Assembly: GCA_019637815.1 (NCBI GenBank)
Contig: JAHBUZ010000002.1
Coordinates: forward strand, 1-64,000
Reading direction: 5' to 3'
Length of the DNA stretch: 64,000 nt
From: Chloroflexota bacterium
GTDB taxonomy: Bacteria > Chloroflexota > Limnocylindria > Limnocylindrales > CSP1-4
Positions 35,723 to 43,580 of this stretch are shown one piece after another. The notes under the pieces are model-generated. The model was not told where the DNA came from, did no database searches, and worked only from the letters and a program-made list of their open reading frames with translations. The position numbers and the translations under genes are program-made. The stretch's first letter is position 1. Each line of letters starts with the position of its first letter.

Positions 35723-36663
35723 CAGCGTCGCCGCGCGACCACGGCGTTGAACACGACGGCCGCCACCAGCACGACGCCATAGATCATCTGGAGCACGAAG
35801 GTGGACAGCCCCGTGCGGGTCAGCACGAGATCGAGCTGGTAGATGATGAGGGCGCCGGTGGCTGCTCCGATGAGCCCACCGCGGCCGCCGGCCAGGCTCA
35901 CGCCACCGAGCGCGACCGCTGCGATGGCCTTGAGCGTGATGGGCGGACCGATGTTGGGGTCACCCGAGCCCAGCAAGGCGGTCAGTGCGAGTGCCGCTGC
36001 GCCGGCGAACAGGCCACCGAGGGCGTAGGCGATGATCCGCACACGAGCCACGTCGACCCCGCTCGCGTACGCAGCCTTGGCGGATCCGCCGGTCGCCATC
36101 AGGTACCGATGGAACGGCGTGCGGACGAGCAGGAACCAGAGCACCCCGACCATGACCAGCAACAGCGGCGACAGGTCGTGCGCGAGGCGGGGCAGCCAGT
36201 CCGGCACCGAGCCACCCGGCCGGTTCATGACCCACGGCGACAGACCCACGAACACGAGATAGGCACCCAGGGTCGCCACGATAGGCGGCAGCCGGACGAC
36301 CACCACGAGCAGTCCGTTGAGCGCGCCCAGCGCCGCGCCCGCGAGCAGCACGATGGGCAGGACGAGGAACGGGGACTCGATGCCGGACAGGAACAGGTAC
36401 TGGACCATGGCCACGTTGAGCAGCCCGATCATCGGCCCGATGGAGATGTCGATGCCGCCCCCACCCGACAGGATGGCCGGTGCCGTGGCGAGCGCCGCCA
36501 GGAGCATCGGGGCGAGCAGCCCGATGGTGGTCAGGAAGCCGGACGGTGCGAAGCGCGCGGGGTTGAGCCACAGGTTGAGCAGCAGCAGGACGAGGAACAG
36601 GCCACCGATGACGCCCGCGCCCAGCCATCGTTGGCCGCGGCGGGGCATCGCGAGGGTGGTCAT
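35722..36663 (-). CDS. sugar ABC transporter permease (RbsC type), first of pair
   Basis: A 313-residue BPD_transp_2 permease. GGGGIDISIGPMIGLLNVAMV carries the family motif; MATGGSAKAAYASGVDVARV is the ATPase-contact loop and VSLAGGRGGLIGAATGALI follows. It overlaps the ATPase C-terminal-half gene by 4 bases upstream (36660-36663) and the next permease by 1 base, so all four genes are tightly coupled. The pairing of two permeases with a split ATPase resembles the YtfQRTYjfF or rhamnose systems. Confidence 0.9.
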   Translation of the reverse strand: MTTLAMPRRGQRWLGAGVIGGLFLVLLLLNLWLNPARFAPSGFLTTIGLLAPMLLAALATAPAILSGGGGIDISIGPMIGLLNVAMVQYLFLSGIESPFLVLPIVLLAGAALGALNGLLVVVVRLPPIVATLGAYLVFVGLSPWVMNRPGGSVPDWLPRLAHDLSPLLLVMVGVLWFLLVRTPFHRYLMATGGSAKAAYASGVDVARVRIIAYALGGLFAGAAALALTALLGSGDPNIGPPITLKAIAAVALGGVSLAGGRGGLIGAATGALIIYQLDLVLTRTGLSTFVLQMIYGVVLVAAVVFNAVVARRR

Positions 36664-37442
36664 GGCGCCGACCTCGACGCTGCCGGGCCGGACGCTGACG
36701 TCGGAGCGACGCCGAACATCGCGGCGAGCACGGCATCGAGCGTGAGGGACGCTCGATCGAGCTCCGCGGACGGCGCGCCCTCCCGGAACACGATCGCGCG
36801 GTGGCAGTGGGAGACGATCTCGTCGATCTCCGTGGAGAGCACCACCACCGACAGCCCGGTGTCGCGGGCCAGCTCCTCGAGCAGCGCGAACAACGCGAGA
36901 CGGGTGGGATGGTCCACGCCACGTGTCGGGTCGTTGAGCAGCATCACCCGCGGTCCGGCTTCGAGCAACCGGGCCAGCAGCACCTTCTGCTGGTTGCCGC
37001 CCGACAGGCTGGTGATGGGCGACGCGGGCGAGGCGAGGACGATGCCCAGCCGCTCGCGATGGGCCGCGAACGCGGCCTGGCTGCGCCGGGACAGGAAGCC
37101 GAACCGGCTCCCTCGATCGAGCGTCAGCATCCGGAAGTTGTCGAGCACCGAGAGGCTCGGGAAGATGCCCTCCGTCTTGCGGTCCTGGGGCAGGTACACG
37201 ATCCCCTGGTCGAACGCGCCGTGCGCGTCATCGATGGTCTGACGCCGTCCGTCGCGGACGGACTCGACGATGCCCGACACGGCCCGCCGGATCCCGGCCA
37301 GCACCTCCAGGAACGTCGCCTGCCCGTGGCCGTCGAGCCCGGCCAGTCCCACGATCTCGCCCGGTGCCAGCCGGAACGCGAACGGTCGGGAGTCGCTCGT
37401 CAGCTGGATGCCGGTCGCCTCCAGGAGCGGCTCGCCGATCAT
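36660..37442 (-). CDS. sugar ABC transporter ATPase, separate C-terminal-type half
   Basis: A 260-residue protein corresponding to the second ABC domain of RbsA/MglA proteins, made as its own gene. The P-loop is the degenerate form of that domain (GLAGLDGHGQATFLEVL). Other markers are YLPQDRKTEGIF, the signature SLSGGNQQKVLLAR near 145 and VMLLNDPTRGVDHPTR. Its ATG overlaps the stop of the N-terminal-half gene as ATGA (37439-37442). Normally both domains form one chain of about 500 residues. Here the two should assemble as a heterodimer, or a -1 frameshift could join them. Confidence 0.87.
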   Translation of the reverse strand: MIGEPLLEATGIQLTSDSRPFAFRLAPGEIVGLAGLDGHGQATFLEVLAGIRRAVSGIVESVRDGRRQTIDDAHGAFDQGIVYLPQDRKTEGIFPSLSVLDNFRMLTLDRGSRFGFLSRRSQAAFAAHRERLGIVLASPASPITSLSGGNQQKVLLARLLEAGPRVMLLNDPTRGVDHPTRLALFALLEELARDTGLSVVVLSTEIDEIVSHCHRAIVFREGAPSAELDRASLTLDAVLAAMFGVAPTSASGPAASRSAP

Positions 37443-38164
37443 GCCCGCTCGGGCGCCATGAGCGCCAGCAGGGCCGCCGGGGTGGCCTCGGCGCGGGGCA
37501 CGTGCCCGACGACGCGTCCGCTGCGGAGGACCGTGATGGTGTCCGAGATCTCGATGACCTCGTCGAGGCGGTGTGACACGAAGACGATCACGGCCCCATC
37601 CTCGCGGAGCCGTCGGATGACCTCGAACAGGGCTCGCCGTTCGCCCATGCCCAGGGCCGCGGTGGCTTCATCGAGGATGAGCATCCGTGGCGAGCGCAGC
37701 AGCGCGCGGGCGATGACCGTGACCTGCTGGACATAGAGCGGGACGTCACCCGCCTCCGCGGCCACGTCCACGTCCGTGATGCCCAGCGACTCGAACAGCT
37801 CGCGGGTCCGTCGCGCCTGGTCCGCCGCGCTGGAGCGGTCCCGCAGCCAGGGATGGAAGCCCAGGTGGACGTTCTCGGTGAGCGACCGGTTGGGCGCGGT
37901 CAGGATCTCCTGGAACACGGTGTGGATGCCCAGCGCCTGGGCCGCTCGTGGGCTCGACAGGCGGACCTCGGTCGCATCGATGGCGATGCGACCCGCATCC
38001 GGGGCGACGACCCCCGACAGGGCCTTGATGAGCGTCGACTTGCCCGACCCGTTCTCACCCAGGATCGTGTGGACCGACCCACCGTGGAGGTCGATGTCCA
38101 CCGACCGGAGTGCCTGGGTCGGACCGAAGCTCTTGCTCAGCTGGGCGATGTGGACGTGCTGCAT
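37439..38164 (-). CDS. sugar ABC transporter ATPase, separate N-terminal-type half
   Basis: A 241-residue protein equal to the first, catalytic ABC domain of an RbsA-type ATPase. Walker A GENGSGKST is at 36-44, the Q-loop in VFQEIL, signature region DVPLYVQQVTVIARAL (degenerate, as usual in this domain), Walker B MLILDEATAAL and the switch His in FVSHRLDEV. It ends LMAPERA-stop exactly at the linker between domains. Because the break falls on the domain boundary and no residues are lost, a true gene fission is more likely than decay. Upstream, a 13-bp hairpin separates it from the binding-protein gene. Confidence 0.87.
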   Translation of the reverse strand: MQHVHIAQLSKSFGPTQALRSVDIDLHGGSVHTILGENGSGKSTLIKALSGVVAPDAGRIAIDATEVRLSSPRAAQALGIHTVFQEILTAPNRSLTENVHLGFHPWLRDRSSAADQARRTRELFESLGITDVDVAAEAGDVPLYVQQVTVIARALLRSPRMLILDEATAALGMGERRALFEVIRRLREDGAVIVFVSHRLDEVIEISDTITVLRSGRVVGHVPRAEATPAALLALMAPERA

Positions 38165-38174
38165 CCGGATGTGC

Positions 38175-38204
38175 GTCGGAGGGGGCGCGAACGCCCCCTC
38201 CGAC
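38175..38204 (-). terminator. perfect 13-bp hairpin between binding-protein and ATPase genes
   Basis: GTCGGAGGGGGCG (38175-38187) pairs perfectly with CGCCCCCTCCGAC (38192-38204) around a CGAA loop. It lies after the binding-protein stop and before the ATPase start. There is no T-run. Such hairpins protect the abundant binding-protein mRNA and lower expression of the transporter genes. Confidence 0.7.
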
Positions 38205-38230
38205 CCTTCGATCCCTGGTCCCGACCGGGC

Positions 38231-39427
38231 TCAGCCGCAGGGGTCGGGCGTGTTGGCGTAGTCGTACGGAGGCGTCGCGGCGCCGTTCGCGAAGTAGGCG
38301 TCGAAGACGTCCTCCGGGTACGGGTCGGTCGCCGGCTGCGGGAAGATGGAGCCCGAGTCGGGCGTCATGCACTCGCTGAACCAGTCGGGCAGGTCCGCCT
38401 GGGTGATCGCGGGCAGCTCCACGAGGATCGTGTTGAGCAGCGGCTGCTGACCCATGAGCGTCCGGAGCGCGGCACGGAAGCCGCTGTTGGCGGTCGGCAC
38501 GGGCAGGACCGCGTTGCCGGTGAACCGGTAGCCGTCGGGATCCTGGTTCCAGTAGCCGAGGGCGTCGCCGGAGGTCGAGCCGGTCACGAGCGGCACGTCA
38601 CGGCCAGCGGCCTTGAACGCCTCGGTCACGATGCGCGACTCGCTCCCGGAGGTCCACACCGCGTGGATCTCGGCCGGGTTGGTGGCCAGGGTCTGGGTGA
38701 TGACCGTCTGGGTCGTGGTGGGGGTCCAGTCGCCGTTCACCGTGGCGACCACGTTGAGGCCCGGGAACTGGGCGAGCGCTGCCTCTCGACCCTCGGCCTG
38801 CATCGCCACGATGGGCGCACCGGCGATGCCCTCGACGACGAGCACGTTGCCCTCGCCGATCTCGTTGCCGATGGCAACCATCATGTCGTAGCCCCAGCGA
38901 TACCAGTTGGAGTCGACGTTGATGGCATAGGGGCTGGTCGCGGCACCCGAATTGGTGACGACCGGGATGCCCGCCTGGTAGGCGGTCTCGATGACGCCGT
39001 CCAGGCCGCTGGTGGAGCCCGGGATGGTGAGGATCACGTCGCAGCCCTGGTCGATGAACGACTGGATCTGGCTGATCTGGAGCTGGACGTCACCGTTCGC
39101 GTCGGCCATCACGAACTCGGACAGGACGCCCGCTGCGATGGACTCGTCGGCGAGACGCCTGGTCTCGTTGGTGAGCGCGACGCGCCACGGGTTGCCCTGG
39201 TAGGACTCGGAATAGCAGAACTTCCAGGGGCCTTCGTTGCCCGAGACATCGGGGGCGTTCGCCAGCGTGATCTCGCCGGCGTAGTGGTCGTACAGGCTCG
39301 CCAGCTGCGGCGGCAGTGCCGCGATGACCTCCTCCACCGAACCAGCCGGCGACTGCGCCACGGTCCCTGCGGCCGTGGTGGTCAGCAGCGCTGCGGCCGC
39401 CCCCACCGTGAGCAGACCACGCTTCAT
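38231..39427 (-). CDS. sugar ABC transporter substrate-binding protein
   Basis: A 398-residue exported binding protein of the periplasmic-binding-protein I class. ATG 39427 has GCGGAGGAGG upstream and begins the signal peptide (KRGLLTVGAAAALLTTTAAG, ending VAQ); the frame to 39514 covers the promoter. The mature protein shows GNPWRVALTNETRRLADES, ISQIQSFIDQGCDVILTIPG and VPLVTGSTSGDALGYWN. It is about 60 residues longer than the RbsB proteins at 9747 and 14728 and belongs to another branch. First gene of importer 2. A palindrome at 39527 on its promoter points to LacI control. Confidence 0.88.
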   Translation of the reverse strand: MKRGLLTVGAAAALLTTTAAGTVAQSPAGSVEEVIAALPPQLASLYDHYAGEITLANAPDVSGNEGPWKFCYSESYQGNPWRVALTNETRRLADESIAAGVLSEFVMADANGDVQLQISQIQSFIDQGCDVILTIPGSTSGLDGVIETAYQAGIPVVTNSGAATSPYAINVDSNWYRWGYDMMVAIGNEIGEGNVLVVEGIAGAPIVAMQAEGREAALAQFPGLNVVATVNGDWTPTTTQTVITQTLATNPAEIHAVWTSGSESRIVTEAFKAAGRDVPLVTGSTSGDALGYWNQDPDGYRFTGNAVLPVPTANSGFRAALRTLMGQQPLLNTILVELPAITQADLPDWFSECMTPDSGSIFPQPATDPYPEDVFDAYFANGAATPPYDYANTPDPCG

Positions 39428-39501
39428 CGAGTCCTCCTCCGCGCCCGCCACACGGGCCCGCCATCTACGGGGCCGGCACCTCGCCGCCGACCGGTCCGCC
39501 A

Positions 39502-39540
39502 TGTATAGCGCCACGGGATCGCGGCGTCAACCGATTGACC
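39502..39540 (-). promoter_or_regulatory. promoter of importer 2 with LacI-type operator TCAACCGATTGA
   Basis: On the minus strand, -35 TTGACG (39525-39530), 17-bp spacer, -10 TATACA (39502-39507). The near-palindrome TCAACCGATTGA (39527-39538), centred on CG, overlaps the -35, so a bound repressor would block polymerase. The identical 12-mer occurs at 41829-41840, beside the LacI gene. Confidence 0.7.
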
Positions 39541-39590
39541 GACCCATCGTGCGGCACGGAGGGGCCGCCGGACCGGGGGGCATGAAGGAC

Positions 39591-40673
39591 CTATGCCTCC
39601 CCGGTGATCTCGTCGAGCGTCACGCTCCGATGCTCCGCCGCGGACCGGTAGATCGCCTCCACGAGCGCGATCGTCCGCAGGTTGTCGCGACCACTGGTGA
39701 CCGGTGCGCGTCCCATCTCGATGGCGTCCATGAGGTCGGCCATGGGGCCCAGGAACGCATCCGGGATCCAGCGCGTGTCCAGCGGGTAGTCCCGGACCTT
39801 GCGTCCCTCGCGGTACAGCGCGAGCGTGTCCGGGCGCCCCGTCGGATAGTCGAAGTTGACCCCGATGGTGCCCTCGAGCATGCCGTCGGTGCCCAGGATC
39901 CGCAGCTCCGAGATGGGGGTGCCGTGCGTGTCGTAGTGGTTGACCGTGACGATCGCGCGAGCGCCGCCGTCGAACTCCATGACGGTCGTGGTCGCGGTCT
40001 CACCCTGGACCTCGCCCTGCTGCGGGCTCCGCCCATGGACGCTGGTCACGCGCACCGGGTCACCCAGGAGCGACCGCATCGCGTCGTGGTAGTGGATGCT
40101 GTGCCAGCTGATGTCGAGGCGCGGCGAGGCGGCCAGCCACGGCCACATGTGCCACGGCGTGACCACCGACACGCGCAGCCACACCTCCTCCACGGTGCCC
40201 AGCGCCCCGGCGCGGATCAACCCACGCGAGGCCGCCACCCCTGCATCCCAGCGCATCTGCTGGTTGACCGCGAGGAGGACACCCGCAGCTTCCGCGGTCT
40301 CCACCTCGGCGAGGGCGGTGGGATAGTCGAGCGCGAGCGGCTTCTGGCAGAGCATGTGCCTGCCCGCGGCGGCCACCTGCGACACGATCGCCGGCTGTGC
40401 CCACGCCGGCACGGCGATGTCCACGATCTCCACGCCCGGTGTCTCGAGCAGCTCCGCCACGCTCCCCGCGACCCGTTCGATCGCGAATGCCTGCGCGACC
40501 TCCTGCGCCCTGGCCTGGTCGATGTCGAAGATCGCCACCACTCGCAGACCCGCCTGCCGATACGCCGGCAGGTGCGCCCCGCTGACGATGCCACCCGCGC
40601 CCACGACGCCGATGCCCCGGTGACGCCCGGCCCCGTCCGGGATGGCCCATGTCGTGTCGGGTTCGACCGTCAT
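39591..40673 (-). CDS. Gfo/Idh/MocA family oxidoreductase
   Basis: A 360-residue NAD(P)-dependent dehydrogenase. Rossmann motif GVVGAGGIVSGAHLP near 22-36. The EKP motif is CQKPLAL, with Gln for Glu but Lys retained, and the catalytic-domain His region is DISWHSIHYHD. It lies directly downstream of the LacI gene, 12 bases from its stop, on the same strand, and would be repressed together with it. Probable substrate: the sugar imported by system 2, or an inositol-like compound. Confidence 0.87.
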   Translation of the reverse strand: MTVEPDTTWAIPDGAGRHRGIGVVGAGGIVSGAHLPAYRQAGLRVVAIFDIDQARAQEVAQAFAIERVAGSVAELLETPGVEIVDIAVPAWAQPAIVSQVAAAGRHMLCQKPLALDYPTALAEVETAEAAGVLLAVNQQMRWDAGVAASRGLIRAGALGTVEEVWLRVSVVTPWHMWPWLAASPRLDISWHSIHYHDAMRSLLGDPVRVTSVHGRSPQQGEVQGETATTTVMEFDGGARAIVTVNHYDTHGTPISELRILGTDGMLEGTIGVNFDYPTGRPDTLALYREGRKVRDYPLDTRWIPDAFLGPMADLMDAIEMGRAPVTSGRDNLRTIALVEAIYRSAAEHRSVTLDEITGEA

Positions 40674-40685
40674 CCTCGTCTCCCG

Positions 40686-41804
40686 TCACTCCCCGATGGC
40701 TCGCGACGCAGGCGCGCCACGAGCATCCCACCGACCGGCGGATCCGCGGGTCGGCACACTGCCACCTCGTCGAGCAGGGGGCGCGACGGTGCCCCCGCCC
40801 CGGATGGTGGTATCGGCGCGGACCAGCTCGTGGATGGGATCGTCCGCGGGTGTGTCGAGGACCAGCTCGGCGGCGCGTCGGCCGAGCATCCGGAGCGGCA
40901 GCTCCACGCACGTGAGCCCGGGGACGCGGTACTCCTCGAAGGGTGGTTTGTGGATGGCGATGAGGGACATCTCGGTGGGGACCTCGATCCCCCGTGCGTC
41001 GAGCGCGTGCCAGGCGCCCAGCCCGAGCGGTGCGTCCGCGGCGACGATGGCGGTGGGTCGTCGTCGGGCGCGCAGGAGCGACCGGATGGCGACCTCACCC
41101 GCGGCAGGCGAGTAGTCGGCGTGCACGATGTGCGCCGGCTCCGGCGTGGCCCCGGACCCACGCATGGCCGCGAGGAACCCATCACGTCGCCGCTCGGCGG
41201 TGTCCACCCCTTCCGGGCCACCCAGGAACGCGATCTCGGTGTGCCCCAGACCGAGGAGGTGGCGTGTCGCATCCCGGGTGGCGCGCTCGTCATCGAGGAT
41301 CACCCAGCGCTCCGATCCCCGGGAGCGGCGGTTGACGAGGATCACCGGGACCGGTGACTCGGCCAGCAGCGTCCGCGCGTCCACCTCGGCCCGAAGGCCG
41401 GCCACGAGGAGTGCGTCGACCACCCCACCCAGGAGCAGTCCGCGATATCGGTCGGGCAGGTCGCCCTGGTGGGTCATCGTCCAGAGCAGCAGGTCGCGCT
41501 CGAGGGCGACCTCCTGGGCGCCAGCCATCACCTCCGTGAACAATGGATTGCCTTCGGGGAGCAGCAATCCCAGGGCGCCGGCGCGTGCGCGAGCCAGGCC
41601 GCGTGCGTAGAAGTTGGGCCGGTACCCCAGCGTATCCGCCGCGCGCCGGACCCGCTCCCGGGTCTCCTCCCGGACCCGCAGGGACGGGTCGTCGCTGAGC
41701 ACCTTGGACACCACGGCACGGTCGACGGCGGCAAGGCGCGCCACATCGGTGATGGTGGGTCGCGCGGAGCGACGACCGGTCCCGGGCCGTGATGAAGCGT
41801 CCAT
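40686..41804 (-). CDS. LacI family transcriptional regulator
   Basis: A 372-residue repressor. The N-terminal helix-turn-helix is TITDVARLAAVDRAVVSKVL (from residue 17), followed by the hinge helix ARGLARARAGALGLLL and a sugar-binding PBP-I domain (EGVDTAERRRDGFLAAMR, AIVAADAPLGLGAW). The last about 35 residues (Arg/Gly-rich) extend past the usual end. It is divergent from the isomerase gene at 41902, with the palindrome TCAACCGATTGA between them, and the same palindrome stands at importer 2. It probably represses itself, the Gfo/Idh gene, the 41902 run and importer 2, and is released by a sugar. Confidence 0.87.
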   Translation of the reverse strand: MDASSRPGTGRRSARPTITDVARLAAVDRAVVSKVLSDDPSLRVREETRERVRRAADTLGYRPNFYARGLARARAGALGLLLPEGNPLFTEVMAGAQEVALERDLLLWTMTHQGDLPDRYRGLLLGGVVDALLVAGLRAEVDARTLLAESPVPVILVNRRSRGSERWVILDDERATRDATRHLLGLGHTEIAFLGGPEGVDTAERRRDGFLAAMRGSGATPEPAHIVHADYSPAAGEVAIRSLLRARRRPTAIVAADAPLGLGAWHALDARGIEVPTEMSLIAIHKPPFEEYRVPGLTCVELPLRMLGRRAAELVLDTPADDPIHELVRADTTIRGGGTVAPPARRGGSVPTRGSAGRWDARGAPASRAIGE

Positions 41805-41828
41805 CGTCGTGCAGTGTAGACGGCGCGC

Positions 41829-41865
41829 TCAACCGATTGACTCGCCACCGAGCCGGCGCTAGCCT
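41829..41865 (+). promoter_or_regulatory. divergent promoter with LacI-type operator TCAACCGATTGA
   Basis: For the plus strand: -35 TTGACT (41837-41842), 17-bp spacer, -10 TAGCCT (41860-41865). The palindrome (41829-41840) overlaps this -35 and also lies near the -35 expected for the LacI gene on the minus strand (-10 TACACT near 41815). Confidence 0.65.
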
Positions 41866-41901
41866 GCCGAATGGACACAGTGGCAGGGGGAGGCGACCAG
41901 G

Positions 41902-42756
41902 ATGCGGTTCGGAGTGCTCGGTCTCATCTGGAGCGATTGGTCGGATGTGACCTATGAGCTGGTCGCGATGGCGCGCGAGCTCGGGTTCCGGGGACTCGGG
42001 GCGCACCTCACGGTCCCCGCGTCGACGATCACGGACGACACCGCGGGCCGGGTCCGCAGCGCGGCCGCCGACAACGGCCTGGAGCTCTTCCAGCTCTGGG
42101 CGCCGTATCCCTCGATCGTCTCCCGGGACGAGGATCTGCGTCGGCGGGGCGTGGAGGAGGCGCGGGCGATCATGCGGCTCGCGGCGCGCATGGGCGTGCC
42201 GGCGGGTGGCGTGCGACCGACGAGCCACAACCCGCGCGGTGACTGGTGGCCACACCCGGACAACCACACGGCCGCGACCGAGGACATCCTGGTGCGGAGC
42301 ATCTCGGAGATCCTGGAGACGGCGGTGGACGTGGGTGTGGGCGTGGTCCTCGAGACCCACCACCTGTCGCCGCTCGACTCGGCGGAGCGGGTGCGACGCG
42401 TCATCGAGCGCACGGACCCCGCACGGGTCAAGGTGAACATCGACCCGGCCAACTTCGTGGACGGCATCCGCACGGCGTTCGATCCCGCACCGATGATCGA
42501 CCACATGTTCGACGTCCTGGGCGAGTACTGCGCGACGACCCATGTCAAGGACGTCTATCTGGAGGACCGGTTCGTGGTCCACGTCTCGGAGGCGGTCCCG
42601 GGGACAGGCATCATGGACCTCGATACGGTCCTGCGGCGGACCGCCGCGCTGCCGGACGGCTGGGCCATCGTGGAGCACCTGCCGGTGTCCCAGATCGCCC
42701 TCGCGAAGCGTCACCTCACCGAGCGAGCGCTCGCGCTGGGCATCGACATCCGGTGA
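41902..42756 (+). CDS. sugar phosphate isomerase/epimerase (TIM barrel)
   Basis: A 284-residue xylose-isomerase-like TIM barrel. ATG 41902 follows AGGGGGAGG. Catalytic and metal-site positions: Glu in VVLETHHLSP, Asp/Asn in KVNIDPANF, His in TTHVKDVY and Glu in AIVEHL near the end. Family members isomerise or epimerise keto sugars and inososes. It is the first gene of a plus-strand run with the SDR (42770) and lyase (43581), under the LacI palindrome. Confidence 0.87.
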   Translation: MRFGVLGLIWSDWSDVTYELVAMARELGFRGLGAHLTVPASTITDDTAGRVRSAAADNGLELFQLWAPYPSIVSRDEDLRRRGVEEARAIMRLAARMGVPAGGVRPTSHNPRGDWWPHPDNHTAATEDILVRSISEILETAVDVGVGVVLETHHLSPLDSAERVRRVIERTDPARVKVNIDPANFVDGIRTAFDPAPMIDHMFDVLGEYCATTHVKDVYLEDRFVVHVSEAVPGTGIMDLDTVLRRTAALPDGWAIVEHLPVSQIALAKRHLTERALALGIDIR

Positions 42757-42769
42757 CGGAGGCAGCCCG

Positions 42770-43534
42770 ATGAGCGTCCTGATCACGGGCGCCGCTGGTG
42801 GCATCGGCATCGCGACCGCGCGTCGGCTCGTCGCGTCGGGGCGGGCCGTCGCCCTCGGCGACCTCGACCTCGACCGATGCGCGGCGATCGCCGGCGAGCT
42901 GCGCGCATCGGGTGGCCACGCGACCGGTGTGGTCCTCGATGTGACCGATCCTGCCTCGGTGGAGGCCGCCCTCGACGCGGCGACCGATACGCTGGGGCCC
43001 GTGACCGGGGTGGTCACGAGCGCCGGCATCATCCGCAAGGCGCCGTTCCTGGACCTGACCCCGGAGGCCTGGGGTCAGGTCCTGACCATCAACCTCACGG
43101 GGACCTGGCTGGTCCTGCAGCGTGCCGCGCGGCGGATGGTCGCGGAGGGCCGCGCCGGCGCGTTCGTCGCCATCTCATCGGTCGCCGGGCGTGGTGGACG
43201 AGCGACCGCCGCGGACTACGCCGCGAGCAAGGCCGGTGTCATCAGCGTCGTCCGGTCGGCTGCGCTCGCGCTCGCCGGGCGCGGCATCCGGGTCAACGCC
43301 GTCTGTCCGGGGGTCGTGGAGACCGCGATGACCGATGCCATCCACGAGCAGACGGGCCGGGAGCTGGGCATCAGCCGCGAGGAGTCGGTGGCACGTATGA
43401 TCGCCGGGATCCCGCTCGGGCGTATCGAATCCCCCGACGAGGTGGCTGACGCGGTCGCCTTCCTGCTGTCGGACCAGGCGCGCTACATCACGGGCCAGGC
43501 CATCAACGTCGATGGCGGGATCGAGATGGACTGA
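42770..43534 (+). CDS. SDR family NAD(P)-dependent oxidoreductase
   Basis: A 254-residue classical SDR from ATG 42770 with CGGAGG upstream, 13 bases after the isomerase gene; the longer frame upstream is a shadow. TGAAGGIG near residues 6-13, SAG (VTSAGIIRK), Ser in AISSVAGRGG, YAASK and the ending GQAINVDGGIEMD. Expected to oxidise a sugar or sugar acid in the same pathway as its neighbours. Confidence 0.9.
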   Translation: MSVLITGAAGGIGIATARRLVASGRAVALGDLDLDRCAAIAGELRASGGHATGVVLDVTDPASVEAALDAATDTLGPVTGVVTSAGIIRKAPFLDLTPEAWGQVLTINLTGTWLVLQRAARRMVAEGRAGAFVAISSVAGRGGRATAADYAASKAGVISVVRSAALALAGRGIRVNAVCPGVVETAMTDAIHEQTGRELGISREESVARMIAGIPLGRIESPDEVADAVAFLLSDQARYITGQAINVDGGIEMD

Positions 43535-43580
43535 GCAGCCGGACCCTGCTGCCACGACGACGGACCCGGAGGCTCCCTCG

